Assembly: GCF_902167145.1 (NCBI RefSeq)
Contig: NC_050101.1
Location: 132,772,990-132,836,989, forward strand
DNA length: 64,000 nucleotides
Direction of reading: 5' to 3'
DNA from: Zea mays
Taxonomy: Eukaryota > Streptophyta > Magnoliopsida > Poales > Poaceae
Shown: positions 46,780 to 57,525 of the stretch, piece after piece
Layout: every line of letters starts with the position of its first letter
Numbering within the stretch: the stretch's first letter is position 1
Notes under the pieces: model-generated
The model's database searches: none
Told to the model about the DNA's origin: nothing
What the model saw: the letters and a program-made list of their open reading frames with translations, nothing else
Made by a program: the position numbers and the translations under genes

Positions 46780-47844
46780 GAACTCCTGCAAGAAATACAC
46801 TCGGGGGCTTGCGACCATCATGCAGCGCCTCGAGCCCTCGTCGGGAATGCTTTCCAGCAAGGCTTCTACTGGCCAACGGCGGTGGCTGATGCCACTAGAA
46901 TTGTCCGCACCTGCGAAGGGTGCCAATTCTATGCGAAGCAGACCCACCTGCCCGCTCAGGCTCTGCAGACGATACCCATCACCTGGCCCTTTGCTGTGTG
47001 GGGTCTGGACCTCGTCGGTCCCTTGCAGAAGGCGCCCAGGGGCTACACGCACCTGCTGGTCGCCATCGACAAATTCTCCAAATGGATCGAGGTCCGACCC
47101 CTGAACAGCATCAGGTCCGAGTAGGCGGTGGCGTTCTTCACCAACATCATCCATCGCTTCGGGGTCCCAAACTCCATCATCACCGACAACGGCACCCAGT
47201 TCACCGGCAGAAAATTCTTGGATTTTTGCGAGGATCACCACATCCGGGTGGACTGGGCCGCCGTGGCTCATCCCATGTCGAATGGGCAAGTAGAGCGTGC
47301 CAACGGCATAATTCTACAAGGGCTCAAGCCCCGGATTTACAACGACCTCAACAAGTTCGGCAAGCGATGGATGAAGGAACTCCCCTCGGTGGTCTGGAGC
47401 CTGAGGACAACGCCGAGCTGAGCCACGAGTTTCACGCTGTTCTTCCTGGTCTATGGGGCCGAGGCCGTCTTGCCCACTGACCTGGAATACGGCTCCCCGA
47501 GGACAAGGGCCTACAGCGATCAAAGCAACCAAGTTAGCCGAGAAGACTCGCTGGACCAGCTGGAAGAAGCTCGGGACAAGGCCTTACTACACTCGGCACG
47601 GTACCAGCAGTCCCTGCGACGCTACCACGCCCGAGGGGTCCGGCCCCGAGACCTCCAGGTGGGCGACCTGGTGCTTCGGCTGCGGCAAGACGCCCGAGGG
47701 AGGCACAAGCTCACGCCCCCCTGGGAGGGGCCATTCGTCATCGCCAAAGTTCTGAAGCCCGAAACGTACAAGCTGGCCAACAGTCAAGGCGAGGTCTACG
47801 GCAATGCTTGGAACATCCAACAGCTACGTCGCTTCTACCCTTAA
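46780..47844 (+). other. Huck-like integrase region
   Basis: A His/Cys zinc-binding region (GFYWPTAV, CEGCQFYAKQ) and a DD35E core with Asp at 47008-47010 (GLDLVG), Asp at 47185-47187 (ITDNGTQF) and Glu at 47293-47295 (QVERANG). The C-terminal LSPWEGP-type segment is followed by RRFYP. Stops lie at 47122 and 47419. Confidence 0.88.
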
Positions 47845-49681
47845 GATGTTTTCAAGTTATTCATATACCTCGCACCCACGCAAAGTTTAGTCATCAAGGA
47901 AGGGTCGGCCTCGCCTCGGCAAAGCCCGACCCTCCCTCGGGGGCTAAAAGGGGGGAAACCCCCTCTGCGTTAAAATTTTCCTCGAAAAAAGATCTCTTCT
48001 GCCAGAATGTCTTTCGTGCTTTCTGACTACTTCGAAAAGTGGATCCTGAAAACGATGGAGTACACGTAAGCAGCCAAGGCTGACCGAGCCGAGGGACTCC
48101 TACGCCTCCGGGATACGGATACCTCACTCATCACCTTCTGCGATAAGTAACTCGCGTTCGGATAAAGTGATTCCGCGGACCGAACAAGTCTTTACGTTCG
48201 GAAGCTCTTCTGCCGAAGCGGTCCTTCAAGCCTTCTCAACTGAATCGGTGACAGGGCCTCATGGACGGGTGAAAGTACGCGTAAGCGGCAAGGCCGATCG
48301 AGCCGAGGGACTCCCACGCCTCCGGGATACGGATACCTCACTCATCACTTTCCGCGAGAAGCAACTCTCGCTCGCACAAACATCCCTGTTACCGACAAAA
48401 AAGTCCAGATGCTCGAAATAAGAGGAAAGGAGACGCAGCTTTACAACGCAGCGAGGGTGTGTTTTCTGGCCTCAGCGGCTGCAGAAGGCACACGCTACAA
48501 GACAATCTGATCCTGCAGGCTCGGGTCTTCACGCTGGAAGGGGGCTGTAGCACCCTCGGCATCGATGACACCTTCAGCGAGGTCCGACCCAGCCTCGGAC
48601 GGCGACGCGGTCCAGGGACTTCTCCGAGAATCCGGCCCGAGCAGGCGGCTCGGCCGGTTACCCCAGGGGCCTCGGCCAACCATCTTCCAAGGGCGCCAGC
48701 CCGGTCCGAGGCCTCGGCTGATCAACTCCGGCATCGGTCCCGCTGACGGACAACCCGGCTAGGCTCCGGCCAACCAGGTTTTCATTTTCGAGCCAACTCC
48801 GCCTCTGTTCGTGCTGATATCGCTACCCCTGGCCTCGGCTCATCGAAGAGCGGCCAAGGGGTCTCTTTAACTAAGCTAGAGGAGCCTCAGACAACAAGGC
48901 CGATCGAGCCGAGGGACTCCTACGCCTCCGGGATACGGATACCTCACTCGTCACCTTGACACGGGGCGACTCATGCTTGGTGAAGCGGTTCAGATAATCG
49001 ACAGGCGAGTCTTAGTGCTCAAAAATGAGGAAAAAACACGGCTCCGTGCCAAAATTACATACATGTTCAGGCCTCGACAGCCATAATGAACAAAAACACT
49101 GGCATTCAAAGTGCCATTACAAACGGAACTCCGGTTCCCCCTCCGCAAGTACGAACAACCCCACTCCGTGGGGGAAGGCCTGCGGAGCAACGGAAGACCG
49201 ACGAACGGCGCGCCATCACCTGCTCCAGCAGCGGCGACGACGACGACTTCTGCTCCGGGGGGCCGAACAGCGGCAGCACTGACCTCAGGGCGGATGCTGC
49301 TGCCAGGAGGCCCCCGCCCATGCCAAAACTCGTAAGGCAAGGGCGGGCAGAAGGCCGTAGAGTTGGAGGTCGGTCCGTGGCCAGCCTTGGCTATCACGCC
49401 GGCGGAAGAACCTCTTCCAGCTGCCGTGGCAGACGCCGGCGCCGCGAGCGGCTCCGAAGCCACTCGCGTCCGAAAGCCGGGCACGCTGCAGCTGCCAGCG
49501 CCACGGACGACAACCGCTCCTCCCTCCGATCACTGAGTGAAGGAGCGGGCCGCCGCCCACGCGGGGGCCGACCTCAACTCGGCACACTCCCCTCCCCAGC
49601 CCTGGTGATGAAAATCCTTGAGGCTGAGGGAGGGGCAGAGGCCGCAGCCCGGCTCGCTTTCCCCCACCATCAAGCTGGAGG

Positions 49682-49879
49682 TCACCATCTTGGGTGACCG
49701 CCGGTGGAGGGTGCAGTCGGGCTGCATGATGAAAATCCTTGAAGCCGAACGATGGCTGAAAGGTACCAACTCCCACGGAGTTGCGTTCCTCCAACGATGA
49801 GGCGAAAAGACGGCGGGTACCCCCCATCCGGGGGCTTGGAAGGTGGAAAGACGCGACGCATAAAGGAGCGAGAAGACAT
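49682..49879 (-). CDS. Possible antisense ORF in the Huck-like 3' region
   Basis: 65 codons starting ATG at 49879 (MSSRSFMRRVFPPS). A TTTAAAAG TATA-like word lies upstream on the same strand at about 49908-49915. An overlapping longer minus frame (49941-49285) may represent a continuation after splicing. No known domain was found. High GC content makes chance open frames likely. Confidence 0.25.
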   Translation of the reverse strand: MSSRSFMRRVFPPSKPPDGGYPPSFRLIVGGTQLRGSWYLSAIVRLQGFSSCSPTAPSTGGHPRW

Positions 49880-50774
49880 GGTCGCCTTACGAAAGGGGTC
49901 GCCCTCCTTTTAAAGGCAACTCTCCCTACGTGCGCCCCCAAACGTCATGGGCTGAGTCTTCTCCAACACGCTCCAAGGCCCTCCCCTGCGGCGCGGGGGC
50001 TAGGTCCCGCGTGTCATGCAAACCGGCTCAGAGCAGAAGAAGCCAAACCACCGCGCGTGGTGCACACAACCGCCCAGCAGTTACAAGCGACCCCCACTTT
50101 TGCCCAGACCAACGGGCGGAAGGGGCGGGCAGCCATGCAGGCGGCATGCAATCGCGCCAGGTGGACGCGCTTCTCCGACTCCCAACATGCCAGCATGGAG
50201 GCCCAGGCCCACGCGTCACGCAACCGGCGCGCCAGATGCTGCATGCAAGCAACTGCACCGCCACTTGCGCCACCACCGCGCCTCTTCGGTTGCGGAACCA
50301 ATACCGCGACTCGAGGCGGCCCAGCGCACGACCCAGCAGCGCCAGCCTGGCGCGACGGTCAATACGGCCGAAAGTGGGCCGGCAGTAATGACGGTGGCAG
50401 GCGGGCGGGAGCAGCGGTCACGTCGTCGGCCAGACTCACGTCCCATCCGGGGGCAGCAAGAGAACCCCCTCTCACGGCGTGAAGACAGGGCGCCCATGAT
50501 CCGTTCCTCGAACGGCTCACGCACGCGCAACGGCTGCCCTGCCAACAACTCACCCCGTCGCATTAACTCCGCGGCGGGACAGGCGACGCTTCTGGCAGGA
50601 GAAGCGGGCGACGCTTCGCCTTCGCCGTAATAACCGCGCCAAAAAAGGTACGCCACGTCGTTCGATTTCGTATCCTTTTCCTTTTTTCCTCTTTCTCTAT
50701 CTCTTGCAACAGGGACCGGGAAAGGGGGATACCCCGAAAAGGATCCTTCCCTGTAAAGGAACCGGGCTCCGAGC

Positions 50775-51000
50775 CCCCCTACTGATCAGAGGTTCGAAGG
50801 CTGGCCCCCCGAGGGGTTCAACAGTCGCCTCAGATCGCGTGGGCCCTACACCCACTACTGGTCAGAGGTTCGAAGGCCAGCCCCCCGAAGGGCTCCACGG
50901 CCGCCTCAGGCTACTCGGGCTCCGCGCCCATTACTGATTAGGGGTTCGAAGGCTGGCCCCCGAAGGGTTCACAGTCGCCTCAGACGCCGAGCGAGGGATG
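50775..51000 (+). repeat. Three-copy 76-bp tandem repeat in the Huck-like 3' region
   Basis: GGTTCGAAGG starts at 50791, 50867 and 50943, exactly 76 bp apart. Units share GGTTCGAAGGCTGGCCCCCC and a CAGTCGCCTCAG end. Confidence 0.85.
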
Positions 51001-51699
51001 ACCAGGGGTACATTCGATACATAACCAAGGCTCGGGCTGCGCTCCCGAGGTACCCTAGGACATTTCCGAGACCAGCTGGAGCGATCTTGTAACGGAATCC
51101 CATCGGAGGGAGGCATCGAGCCCTCGGACCCCGTCGCCAGGGGACCGGGTCCGACAGATCACCTGCAGGTACTTTTGGGCGTGCCTCTGGGCCCCTAGCC
51201 GACCCCCAATGAACGGGGCACGGACGTCCACTCGGATTACCCGCTTGCAGCTCACCGGAGACACCATGTTCGGTGCCCATCGAGGGTAACATGGCGCTCT
51301 CCCCCCCTCCTCCTTGCGGAAAGGCGACGTAGGGGCGTATGTAAAAAAGCCGAGTCTGTCCCTGATCGCCCTCTCGCCCTGTGCGGAGGCTCGGGGGCTG
51401 CTCTCGCAAACCCGGCTCCGGCCGAACCGTTGACAGCGTCAACATACTAGCCCGAGAACTTGGGCCTCGACCGTGCACCCGGGCTACGGCCAGTTCGCAT
51501 GAGGGAACAACCAGACCAGCCGAAGCATTACGCAAGGCATTAAGACCTCGGGGGAGTGAAACCACTCCTCCGAGGCCTCGGGGGCTACACCCGGCGGGTG
51601 CGCTCGCGCGCACCCACCGGAACAAAATGCAACCAAGAAAGGCTGGTCCCCTTGCAAAAAAGTGCGACGAAAGCCTCCAAGCGAGTGCTAACACTCCCT

Positions 51700-51717
51700 T
51701 CGAGGCTCGGGGGCTAC
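51700..51717 (+). other. Purine-rich tract before the Huck-like 3' LTR
   Basis: Reads CGAGGCTCGGGGGCTAC immediately before TGTCGGGG. It is in the position of the PPT, though imperfect. Confidence 0.5.
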
Positions 51718-53390
51718 TGTCGGGGACCATAATTAGGGGTACCCTCAAGACGCCTAATTCTCAGCTGGTAACCCCCATCAGCATAAAGCTGTAGAGGCCT
51801 GATGGGTGCGATTAAGTCAGGGATCAGTCCATACGAGCGACTCGATCACGCCTCGCCCGAGCCTAGCCTCGGGCAAGGGCAGCCGACCCCGAGGGATTTC
51901 CGTCTCGCCCGAGGCCCCCCTTTAACGGCGGACACATCTCCGGCTCGCCCGAGGCCTTGCCTTCGCTAAGAAGCAACCCTGACTAAATCGCCGCGCCGAC
52001 CGACCGAGTCGCAGGAGCATTTAACGCAAAGGTAGCCTGACACCTTTATCCTGACGCGCGCCCCCCTGCAGAGCCGAAGTGACCGCCGTCACTTCGCCGC
52101 TCCACTGACCGGTCTGACAGAAGGACAGCGCCGCCTGCGCCACTCTGACTGCAGTGCCACTTGATAGAGTGAGACTGACAGGCAGTCAGGCCTTGCCAAA
52201 GGCGCCATAGGAAACTCCGCTCCGCCCGACCCAGGGCTCGGACTCGGGCTAAGCCCCGGAAGACGGCGAACTCCGCTCCGCCCGACCCAGGGCTCGGACT
52301 CAGGCTAAGCCCCGGAAGACGGCGAACTCCGCTCCGCCCGACCCAGGGCTCGGACTCGGGCTAAGCCCCGGAAGACGGCGAACTCCGCTCCGCCCGACCC
52401 AGGGCTCGGACTCGGGCTAAGCCCCGGAAGACGGCGAACTCCGCTCCGCCCGACCCAGGGCTCGGACTCGGGCTAAGCCCCAGAAGACGGCGAACTCCGC
52501 TCCGCCCGACCCAGGGCTCGGACTCGGGCTCAGCCCCAGAAGACGACGAACTCCGCTTCGCCCGACCCCAGGGCTCGGACTCCGCCCTGGCCTCTGCCGA
52601 ACGACCTCCACCTCGCCCGACCCAGGAGCTCGGGCTCGGCCTAGGCCATGGAAGACATACTCGACCTCGGCTTCGGAGGAGCCTCCACGTTGCCCGACCT
52701 AGGGCACAGGCCAGCCACGTCAACAGGAAGCGCCATCATCACCCTACCCCGAACCGACTCGGGCCGCAGAGAACAAGACCGGTATCCCATCTGGCTAGCT
52801 CCGCCAGATAGGCAATGATGGCGCCCCGCTAGACCTGTGACGACGGCGGCTCTCAGCTCCCTTACGGAAGCAGGGGGACGTCAGCAAGGACTCAACCGCT
52901 CCGACAGCTGTCCCTCCGCCAGGCTCCGTTGCTCCTCCGACAGCCACGACATCACACCAGCAGGGTGCCAAGATCTCTCCGGCTGCCACATTGGCATGTA
53001 CTTAGGGCGCTAGCTCTCCCCCCGCTAGACACGTAGCACTCTGCTACACCCCCATTGTACACCTGGATCCTCTCCTTACGCCTATAAAAGGAAGGACCAG
53101 GGCCTTCTTAGAGAAGGTTGGCCGCGCGGGGACGAGGACGGGATAGGCGCTCACTTGGGGCCGCTCGCTTCCCTCACCCGCGTGGACGCTTGTAACCCCC
53201 TACTGCAAGCGCACCCGACCTGGGCGCGGGACGAACACGAAGGCCGCGGGATTTCCACCTCTCTCACGCCCGTCTCCGGCCACCTCGCTTCCCCCCTTCG
53301 CGCTCGCCCACGCGCTCGACCCATCTGGGCTGGGGCACGCGGCACACTCACTCGTCGGCTTAGGGACCCCCCGGTCTCGAGACGCCGACA
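51718..53390 (+). repeat. Huck-like 3' LTR
   Basis: Partner of 39700-41316, longer by one 56-bp repeat unit. It ends CGAGACGCCGACA and is followed by AAATT. Confidence 0.95.
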
Positions 53391-53395
53391 AAATT
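53391..53395. repeat. Target-site duplication AAATT, right copy (Huck-like element)
   Basis: Identical to 39695-39699. The solo LTR resumes at this point. Confidence 0.92.
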
Positions 53396-53738
53396 ATTTT
53401 ACCCCGAAAACTTAGTCGTCGAGTTCTACTTAATCTGTTTGGGATGAAATCCAGGGACTGGACTGAATTTCCAAATTCGTCTTTGCGCGAGCGGTGAATT
53501 TTAAGTATTCACCGGACTCACCGATTTTCGGAACAACGATGTTCCGAACATCACGAAAATTTAGGAAGAGCCCGGATAGATAAAAATGATGTCGAACTTG
53601 CGACAGACGGAACAAATGTGATATTAAAATCGTGATAGGCGAAGATGATTAAAATTTAGCATCTGTTTTATCCACTGATATTACGTGCTTAAATCCATAC
53701 TCATTGTCGAGCGAAATATAAACACCAGGGGTGTTACA

Positions 53739-53743
53739 CCCTT
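53739..53743. repeat. Target-site duplication CCCTT, right copy (solo LTR)
   Basis: Identical to 31163-31167. Confidence 0.85.
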
Positions 53744-54888
53744 ATAGGTAGTCTTGACCGGAATAAAGTGAGCCACTTTGGTTAATCTACCCTCGATCAC
53801 CCATATGGAGTCATAACCTTTCGGGGTGCGAGGCGACCCGACTATGAAATCCATACTAATTTCTTCCCACTTCCATTCGGGCACCTTTAACGAGTGTAGT
53901 AGTCCAGCTGGCCTCTGATGTTCAGCCTTCACCCTTTGACATACATCACAAACTACCACATGTGCAGCGACATCTCTTTTTAGACCATACCACCAGTACT
54001 TTTGCTTCAGATCCTGATACATCTTGGTACTACCAGGATGAATGGAGTAGTCTGAGTCATGGGATTCCTTCAGTATGGTTTCACAGAGACTATCAATCTC
54101 AGGAACCCATATCCTGTTTTTGAACCATATTATGCCTTGTTCATCTTCCTTGAAGTCTGGACCTCTACCTTCTGCCATCAGGTCTTTGATCTCTTGGATT
54201 TTAGCATCACTGACCTGACCCTTTCGTATTTCTTGCTCCAAGGTAGGTTCCACTTCTATAGTAATCCCTTCAACATGAGCAACTATTCCCAAGTTTAGCC
54301 TTTCAAAGTCTTCAGCCAACTCATCAGGTAACTAGGTAGCTATAGCTACGTGAACATGTTCCTTCCGACTCAAGGCAGCCGCAACTAGATTCGCCTTGCC
54401 CGGATGATAGTCAATCTCCAAGTCATAATTTTTAATGAGCTCTAACCAACGACGTTGCCTAAGGTTAAGATCTTTTTGGGTAAAGATATACTTCGAGCTC
54501 TTATGATCAGTATAGACTTGGCACTTGGTCCCCATTATATAATGTCTCCATATCTTGAGAGCATGCACCACGGCCGCCAGTTCTAAGTCATGAGTGGGAT
54601 AGTTCAGCTCATGTTTCCTCAACTGGTGAGACACGTAGGCAATGACATGTCCTTCTTGCATAAGAACACATCCCAAGCCTAGGCGGAACGCATCACAATA
54701 TATGTCAAATCCCTTCTACAGATCTGGCATTACCAACACTGGAGGTGACATCAACTTAAACTTCAGCTGAGTGAAACTCTCTTGGAAATCATGTGTCCAC
54801 TTAAACTCCTTTCCCTTCTCTAATAGTGAGGTCATAGGATTGGCTATCTTGGAGAACCCCTCAATAAAACATCGGTAATAACCCACGA
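53744..54888 (-). pseudogene. Pol remnant of the old Tekay-type element: RT end, RNase H, integrase N-terminus
   Basis: Reads leftward from RT C-terminal sequence (GYYRCFIEGFSKIANP) through RNase H ([31 protein letters not shown]) into integrase (CDVCQRVKAEHQRP, DFIVGSPRTPKGYDS) and HFIPVKTTYKG, where the solo LTR was inserted. A stop separates RNase H from the linker near 54325. It is homologous to 11465-12991 of the Tekay-type element at 7589 and continues at 31167. It ends abruptly at about 54888. Confidence 0.85.
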
Positions 54889-55917
54889 GTTCCAATTATT
54901 TATTATTGTTCTATTTTTGTTCATGATAAGACTACTATTTTAATTGGAACATGGAGCTTAACATGAGAATCACGTGCCACCACAAGGGTGGAATGGGGCG
55001 CCCTTGGCTGACTAACTAGGCAAGCTAGTGGAGGACTACCTTACCTGATAGGGGCAAGGGCAGTAGGGGAGTAGGCATGTAGGGAGGTTCCCGGGTTGAT
55101 TTTGCTGCAATGGCAGTCAGACGGGGGATTCCTGCATTGCTCTTCCTAGAAACTGTAGCGGATTTTCTGAAGCTAGTGGAACTTTGTAAAGGCATCTTAG
55201 TGTTACCCTGCCTCGCTTCCTTGGTAGAGGTGAATGGGGCCCGTACAACCCCGTGGCAGATGGGTAACATGACTTGTGGGTACAGGGTACAACCTCTGCA
55301 GAGTGTAAAACTGGTATACTAGTTGTGCTCGCGGTCATGAGCAGCTCAGGACTCTCGCATGATTAAATTATGGAATTAAATTCAATTTGTCATTTGCATT
55401 GCATGGGATGTATTATTAATTTTGTTCTATTATTATTCTAGTATGGTATTTACTTACATCTAGTAATTGCTTATAAATTTTGACCAACTTATTAAAAGCA
55501 ATGCTCAACTTTAACCCCTATTGTTGATCAGCCTTACACTCCACATGAACTCCCACCTTTGGTGAGTTCATGCACATTATTCCCCACAACTTGTTGAGCT
55601 ATGATATTTTGTGAGCTCACTCTTGCGATATATAAACCCCCCACAGGTGAAGAGCAGGTGGTCGAAGAGGAGCCACCCTACAATGAAGCATGCGAGTTGA
55701 TCTAGGTGGCGTCTCCCAGTCAGCTTGGTGGCGCTAGAGAATGAAATTTAGTTCACTTTATATTTATCATCTATTTTTGTAAGACTTCCGCTATGTAATA
55801 ATGACATTATGATATTTGTGACATTTATCTCTATACACTTTGTCATTATATGTGTTGTTCTTCGCTGGCGCACATATGAGACGCACCCGGCTTTATCCCT
55901 TAAATTTGGGTGTGACA
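54889..55917 (+). mobile_element. Tekay-type LTR fragment, plus orientation
   Basis: Reverse complement of the outer part of the LTR seen at 7589 and similar to 21309-22389: TTCATGATAAGAC, GGGTGGAATGG and CTCTGCAGAGTGTAAAACTG. It ends GGGTGTGACA at 55917. Its left end is fused to minus-strand pol at about 54889, so about two thirds of the LTR is missing. No PBS follows. Confidence 0.75.
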
Positions 55918-56694
55918 ATTAGAACGGTCACTGTAGCAGCAGGCGATGGCAGACCGAGCCTATATTGTAGATGGTCTGGTATACCCGCAGACTGTGGATT
56001 TTGGGATTTGATCCCAACAACTATTTGGGTAGTTATGGGGCTATAAATACACTGCAACTAGCTCATTTAACACACAAGAGCTGAGCAATAACTCCAATAC
56101 ACTAGAACAACACTCCCATGTGCCACAAAATGTGAATCAAGCAAAGAGATAGTCTTGTGTGCGTGATTTGAGGTAGTGCCTTTAGAGAGAGCCATTGCAA
56201 AGAGTGTGTGTTGTTCTTGTGATCATTGTGCTTGGAGTTCTGACTCCCATTGATTATAAAAGCTAGCAAGAGCCTCCAAGGTTGTGGAGTGCCTTGTGAA
56301 GACTTTGGTCTCTGAATTAAGAAAAGACAGTGGACTCAAGTTTGATCTTTGGAATCACTTGTGAGGGTTGAAAGAGACCCGATCCTTTGGGACACCTCAA
56401 CAAAGACATAGGTTTCATGTGGAAACCAAACTCCGGTAAACAAATCGTCATGTATTTGTTTTTGATTGTTTATGATTTGTTTTCTTCCTTTATCCCTAAG
56501 TATCTTGCATTAATCTTCATTCAGATCATTTGTGCATCTCCAAAGTTTATTCCGCACATCGATAAGAGAAACACATTGCAAGAAAGAACTCATCTCCCTA
56601 CATTGATTAACTTGCCTCTTGTCCTAATCACCCCCTCTAGGTTAAGTGATTAAATTTTAGGTTTCGCCTAATTACCCCCTCTAGGTGACTGCTA
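55918..56694 (+). mobile_element. Probable Ty1/copia LTR remnant
   Basis: Non-coding, with a TATA word in GGGGCTATAAATACACTGC (near 56038). A 3' end contains AAACCAAACTCCGGTAAACA and twice CCCCCTCTAGGT, a style seen in SIRE/Maximus-type LTRs of grasses. No coding sequence or clear ends. The call rests on resemblance only. Confidence 0.45.
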
Positions 56695-57372
56695 TCAAGG
56701 AGTCATGGGTAGAGAGGGTTATAAATCCCCTGGTAGTGTCAATCATCTCTCGAATATGAACTCGAGTGATGTAGTAATTGTACCAAGGAGGCTTAGTGAT
56801 ACACTGCGTGCAGATATAGAGGGGCCTAATGGTGTTGCCCAACTCTTGCAGTACATCTTAGAGAAAGGTAGGGAAGTATCCTAGTTTACTCAGATAGGAG
56901 TGAATCTCGAAAACGGGCTCCACTACACCATATCCAATCCCCTGATCACCAACAGGGTTGACATCTTGGTTGACATCCTCATTGTAGTCTTCGTTATTGT
57001 TGTTCTCGTGGTGGTTCTCTTCACCACCATCATCTTTTTAATCTCTTCATCGCTATGATCCTTCGCATCATCATCGTCACTGGAGTCACCAGCCATTCCT
57101 CCAGCAGGAGTAAGTGATGGAGCACTTAGAGCTGGAGGTGTCGTAGTATATACCTAGGTAAATAATGCATGAGGCACTAGTGACAGGGTGGGTGTCACTA
57201 GATTCACACTAGAATCCACCTCCATGATCTGACCGTTCTCTTCTTCGAAGAAGTAGACCTCTTCTGGATCCTCTTCCTCAATGTCCTTGAGTGGAGTAGG
57301 GGCTAAATAAGTAGGAGCAATGCATAAGCGGTCTCTAGTACTATTGCAGGCAGGTCTCCTGAGGATCACCAA
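56695..57372 (-). pseudogene. Gag N-terminal remnant of the old Tekay-type element
   Basis: From the start MVILRRPACNSTRD at 57372 a short frame runs leftward through an acidic stretch (EEEDPEEVYFFEEEN) to a stop at 57154. Asp/Ser-rich fragments (GDSSDDDD near 57070) and GTITTS-type fragments near 56780 continue in other frames. The position just inside the right LTR and its PBS fits gag. It is strongly decayed. Confidence 0.55.
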
Positions 57373-57510
57373 GAATCAACTTAGAAGAGTTGAGATAAGA
57401 GAGACTAGCTTGTAAAAAATTAAGTTTTTTATGGAAGAAAATAGAACATAATTTGAAAATAGACTTGCCTTTCAATTTCTAACTATTTTAGCGGCCTACG
57501 GTAAACACTA

Positions 57511-57521
57511 CTTTGATACCA
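57511..57521 (-). other. Primer-binding site of the old Tekay-type element
   Basis: On the minus strand TGGTATCAAAG, a mutated initiator tRNA-Met-type PBS, four bases from the LTR at 57526. The same spacing is found at 14642-14658. Confidence 0.7.
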
Positions 57522-57525
57522 CTTC

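Larger units (their letters stand above)
41377..47844 (+). pseudogene. Huck-like gag-pol polyprotein frame with nine in-frame stops
   Basis: One frame without a frameshift runs from about 41377 (possible start MGSLQQPLRP) to the stop after RRFYP at 47842-47844. Order: gag, protease, RT, RNase H, integrase, as in Tat elements. In-frame stops are TGA at 41506, 42970, 44761 and 47419, and TAG at 44614, 45436, 45886, 46777 and 47122. At each site the conserved residue in related elements is Arg or Gln (best seen in pol), so CGA-to-TGA or CAG-to-TAG explains them all. The gag start is uncertain: ATG 41410 and 41551 are in the same frame and ATG 41498 is in another. As it stands no full polyprotein can be made. 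Confidence 0.88.
47845..51717 (+). other. Huck-like 3' non-coding region
   Basis: 3.87 kb between pol and the 3' LTR, a typical Tat feature. A segment with CCTCCGGGATACGGATACC recurs near 48110, 48325 and 48930. GATGAAAATCCTTGA recurs at about 49608 and 49728. It has open frames on both strands, mainly on the minus strand (49941-48990 and 50656-50014), with no recognised protein. Some Tat elements (for example maize Grande) carry antisense genes here, so a minus-strand gene is possible but not shown. Confidence 0.7.
39700..53390 (+). mobile_element. Complete Huck-like Tat-lineage Ty3/gypsy retrotransposon
   Basis: 13,691 bp on the plus strand with an exact 5-bp duplication, LTRs of 1617 and 1673 bp, PBS, a single gag-pol frame (41377-47844) and a 3.87-kb non-coding stretch between pol and the 3' LTR. 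The LTR start TGTCGGGGACCATAATTAGG and overall size resemble maize Huck (name from recognition). The LTRs differ by one 56-bp repeat unit and by about 20 bases by eye (about 1.2 percent), suggesting an age near 0.5 Myr under the same rate as above. The polyprotein carries nine in-frame stops but no indel. It inserted into the solo LTR to the right of the MULE. Confidence 0.92.
31168..53738 (-). mobile_element. Solo LTR of a long-LTR Tekay-type family, split by two later insertions
   Basis: It begins TGTGGCAGAACCTCCCAAG and ends CACCAGGGGTGTTACA, with a 5-bp duplication CCCTT. Removing the MULE (34954-39234) and the Huck-like element (39700-53390) plus one target copy each leaves about 4585 bp. 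No PBS, PPT or gag-pol of its own lies inside, so it is a solo LTR left by recombination between two LTRs. Its ends and internal landmarks (the 32215-32350 region) match the LTR at 58374-62545 in inverse orientation. The 33700-34944 stretch is GC-rich with open frames on both strands but no recognised protein. Confidence 0.85.

Noticed and set aside
41377..47844. Stop codon readthrough or an altered genetic code to explain the TAG and TGA codons
   Set aside because: Nine stops of two kinds at Gln and Arg positions fit point mutation. Other genes here, including PAI, use the standard code.
39700..53390. Segmental duplication of the 1.6-kb sequence at 39700 and 51718
   Set aside because: The copies are direct repeats with TG...CA ends, a PBS and a shared 5-bp target duplication, so they are LTRs.
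31168..53738. Full-length retrotransposon with internal genes
   Set aside because: The only coding sequences inside belong to the MULE and Huck-like inserts. No PBS or PPT of its own exists, so it is a solo LTR.
57154..57372. Independent small host gene (72 codons)
   Set aside because: Its position just inside the LTR and PBS and its acidic gag-like composition fit a retrotransposon gag N-terminus.
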